Assembly: GCA_031409855.1 (NCBI GenBank) | Contig: JANNYA010000064.1 | Location: forward strand, 1 to 9,101 | Reading direction: 5' to 3' | From: JANNYA01 sp031409855 | Lineage (GTDB): Bacteria > Pseudomonadota > Gammaproteobacteria > Xanthomonadales > SZUA-5 | DNA length: 9,101 nucleotides | Shown here: positions 7,840 through 9,101 of the stretch, piece by piece | Position numbering within the stretch: position 1 is the stretch's first letter | How the letters are laid out: each line of letters starts with the position of its first letter | The notes under the pieces: generated by a model | The model's input: only the letters and a program-made list of their open reading frames with translations | Told to the model about the DNA's origin: nothing | Database searches by the model: none | Made by a program: the position numbers and the translations under genes

Positions 7840-7904
7840 GTATTTAATCATCGCCAGCCAAACTATTGCACGATTGCCACAAACCCAGACGCACTGGAGT
7901 CCTC
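7840..7904. other. Short intergenic gap before the Uma2 gene
   Basis: Sixty-five bases with no hairpin plus T-run after the propeller gene. The Uma2 gene could therefore be cotranscribed with it, or have its own unseen promoter. Confidence 0.35.
7896..7899 (+). promoter_or_regulatory. Ribosome-binding site that fixes the Uma2 start
   Basis: GGAG lies five bases before the ATG at 7905. It favours that ATG over an in-frame TTG at 7866, which would add 13 residues (HDCHKPRRTG-like) that do not resemble the start of this family. Confidence 0.75.
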
Positions 7905-8495
7905 ATGTCAGCGCAACGCCAATTAAAAAATGCAACTTATGCCGACTACCTGCAAATCAACGACGGTAAACGCTATGAACTCATCCAAGGTCAGTATTGG
8001 CTTATGGCGGGTGCGGGAACACTGCATCAGCTGGCCGTAGTTGAAATTTCCTATCAACTTGTTGCGCACTTAAAGGGCAAACCATGTCGTGTATTCGTCG
8101 CCCCGTACGACATACGCCTTGGTGAAACTTATGACGCAGATGGCTTTGAGTCCAACGTGGTGCAGCCCGACCTGTTGATCAATTGCCAACGCAGCAAAGA
8201 AACGCCAACCGGCATTAAAGGCGCACCAGATGTGGTAATCGAGGTGATCAGTCCGAACGGTGCTGGCCGCGATTTGGTGATTAAACGCCGCATCTACGAA
8301 CGCGCGGGCGTGCAGGAATATTGGGCGTTTGACCCAGAGGGGCGCGTGCTACACATGCATTTTATGGTGAACAGCCAGTTCGAATATAAAAGCGTGATCG
8401 CGCGCGGCGTTTTGACGCTGCGTGGCCTTGATATTCCGGTTGATTTTGATGCGGTTGAGTGTGCTGAAGGTATTGTTTATCCAGAGGAATATTAA
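7905..8495 (+). CDS. Uma2 family (DUF820) putative restriction-endonuclease-fold protein
   Basis: A 196-residue protein of the Uma2 family, which has a PD-(D/E)xK nuclease fold and is abundant in cyanobacteria and some other phyla; its cellular role is not established. Family motifs are visible in order: YADYL near the N-terminus, RYELIQGQ with E25, LHQLAVVEISYQL with H41, VAPYDIRL (65–72), VQPDLLI with D89, PDVVIEVISP with E113, and KRRIYERAGVQEYWAFDP with K127 (127–144). D89, E113 and K127 would make up the nuclease-type active site, so the protein looks catalytically intact. Length is normal. It has no signal peptide or membrane segment. The GGAG at 7896 selects the ATG. A probable terminator follows 25 bases after the stop. 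No antitoxin-like or methylase partner is adjacent. Family assignment is firm; nuclease activity is inferred from fold. Confidence 0.92.
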   Translation: MSAQRQLKNATYADYLQINDGKRYELIQGQYWLMAGAGTLHQLAVVEISYQLVAHLKGKPCRVFVAPYDIRLGETYDADGFESNVVQPDLLINCQRSKETPTGIKGAPDVVIEVISPNGAGRDLVIKRRIYERAGVQEYWAFDPEGRVLHMHFMVNSQFEYKSVIARGVLTLRGLDIPVDFDAVECAEGIVYPEEY

Positions 8496-8519
8496 TTGGC
8501 GATTCACCGCGCGTTTTCT

Positions 8520-8536
8520 GGCCGCAGGCCGTTTTT
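8520..8536 (+). terminator. Probable rho-independent terminator of the Uma2 transcript
   Basis: GGCC-GCA-GGCC forms a four-base-pair G/C stem (five with a U·G wobble) with a three-base loop, followed one base later by TTTTT. It begins 25 bases after the Uma2 stop. The stem is short, so efficiency is uncertain. Confidence 0.5.
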
Positions 8537-8574
8537 GTTGTGCGCCGCAGCATCGCCAGCGCTGTCGCGGTCAA

Positions 8575-8600
8575 ATAACCGCCTCGGTTGCGGCTGTTAT
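8575..8600. repeat. Imperfect inverted repeat (ATAAC-c-GCC / GGC-t-GTTAT)
   Basis: Five outer base pairs, one C/T mismatch and three inner G/C pairs enclose an eight-base loop. There is no T-run after it. It lies 35 bases before the start of the next gene and could be a protein-binding site or an mRNA hairpin. Its role is unknown. Confidence 0.4.
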
Positions 8601-8634
8601 ATGCTTGGAGTCAATAGATTTTCGATCAAACCAA

Positions 8635-9101
8635 ATGCGCCTGCTATTTTGGAACATACAAAAGAAGGACGCGCCGCCCGAGCTTTCGGCGTTTTGCCAA
8701 GCAAAATCCGTCGACATCGTCTTATTGGCAGAGCCAGGACGGCAAGCCAAACACCTTGGTGACACATTGACTGTATCCGGTACCGCTGAGTATGTTCGTC
8801 AAGTGCAACGAACCGAGCTTTTTGAGGTGTGTTCCAGACACGCCACGCATCAAATGCTGTCTAAACACGACAGCAATCGATTTTCTATCTGGAACATCAA
8901 GCCAAATGTAGGTGCCGACTTTATTTTGGTCGTGTTGCATTTGCAGAGCAAAATGCATGCAAAGCGGTCAGATCAACATGCATCGGCGCAACTTGTTGTT
9001 ACTGAGTTGCAACGCGTTGAGCGCGAACTCGGGCATCAGCGCAGCTTGATTATCGGCGATTTTAATATGCATCCCTTCGATGAAGGCATGGTTGCAGCGA
9101 A
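8635..9101 (+). CDS. Endonuclease/exonuclease/phosphatase-fold protein, C-terminus cut by window edge
   Basis: The reading frame is open to the right edge and gives 155 complete codons. It starts MRLLFWNI, a typical opening of the EEP (DNase I-like) superfamily, with N7 as the first metal-site residue. LLAEPG follows with E33, the catalytic Glu position. Then come ILVVLHLQSK (97–106) with H102, and SLIIGDFNMHP (137–147) with D142 and N144, the canonical GDFN motif. Members cut nucleic acid or hydrolyse phosphoesters with Mg2+; the substrate here cannot be told. The C-terminal Asp-His dyad (usually SDH) lies beyond the window. No signal peptide or transmembrane segment is seen, so it is probably cytosolic. 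No good Shine-Dalgarno is seen: GGAG at 8607–8610 is 24 bases away, so a TTG at 8605 is a weaker alternative start. GC is about 50%, lower than the sampled parts of the propeller gene. The family call is good; the role is unknown. Confidence 0.82.
   Translation, partial: MRLLFWNIQKKDAPPELSAFCQAKSVDIVLLAEPGRQAKHLGDTLTVSGTAEYVRQVQRTELFEVCSRHATHQMLSKHDSNRFSIWNIKPNVGADFILVVLHLQSKMHAKRSDQHASAQLVVTELQRVERELGHQRSLIIGDFNMHPFDEGMVAA

Larger units (their letters stand above)
8496..8634. other. Structured intergenic region between two putative nuclease genes
   Basis: These 139 bases carry several inverted repeats: an outer TGGCGAT/ATCGCCA pair (8497–8503 with 8552–8558), an inner GGCC-GCA-GGCC hairpin followed by five Ts, and a separate ATAAC…GTTAT stem at 8575–8600. 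An open frame continues from 8496 to 8762 but shows no protein family and overlaps the real downstream gene, so I treat the gap as non-coding. No convincing promoter was found for the downstream gene, although one is expected. Confidence 0.5.

Noticed and set aside
7866..7904. N-terminal extension of Uma2 from an in-frame TTG
   Set aside because: The ATG at 7905 has GGAG at proper spacing and the extension does not look like the family's N-terminus.
8540..8605. Possible integron attC-like site with AAC…GTT ends
   Set aside because: The flanks do not fit the attC core boxes (RYYYAAC and GTTRRRY): the bases beside AAC and GTT are AAAT and ATAT. No integrase or second copy is visible.
8496..8762. 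Open frame of 88 codons after the Uma2 gene
   Set aside because: It starts directly at the stop of Uma2, spans inverted repeats and overlaps the well-supported EEP gene in another frame.

Overview
The window reads as a stretch of proteobacterial chromosome, most likely gammaproteobacterial. The evidence is a SpoT-type bifunctional (p)ppGpp enzyme, a WspR-like receiver–diguanylate cyclase, and moderate-to-high GC with many GCGC-rich codons. I cannot name the genus from sequence alone. Six genes are supported: four complete and one cut at each edge. I see no rRNA, tRNA, CRISPR array or insertion sequence.

Left half (1–4458), all on the minus strand, in order of transcription: spoT (4458→2254), a 134-base gap, a WspR-like diguanylate cyclase (2119→845), and an ACMSD-type decarboxylase of the kynurenine pathway (848→beyond base 1). 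The last two overlap by four bases (ATGA), so they should be translationally coupled. The block therefore places a (p)ppGpp enzyme, a c-di-GMP enzyme and a tryptophan-catabolic enzyme in tandem. The cyclase carries Glu where WspR has its phospho-accepting Asp.

Centre (4459–4680) is a divergent intergenic region that must hold the promoters of spoT (leftward) and of the next gene (rightward). It contains a perfect 7-bp inverted repeat.

Right half, all on the plus strand: a 1052-residue exported Asp-box/BNR β-propeller protein (4681–7839); a 196-residue Uma2-family putative nuclease (7905–8495); a 139-base gap rich in inverted repeats with a probable terminator; and the first 155 codons of an endonuclease/exonuclease/phosphatase-fold protein (8635→edge). 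The last gene has lower GC (208 of 420 bases over 8641–9060, about 50%) than the sampled parts of the propeller gene. The right end may therefore be an accessory segment.

Most of the window is recognisable families. The points that deserve a second look are the coupled cyclase–ACMSD pair, the Asp-to-Glu change in the receiver, and the structured region around the two putative nuclease genes. I did not find a clearly new multi-gene system.
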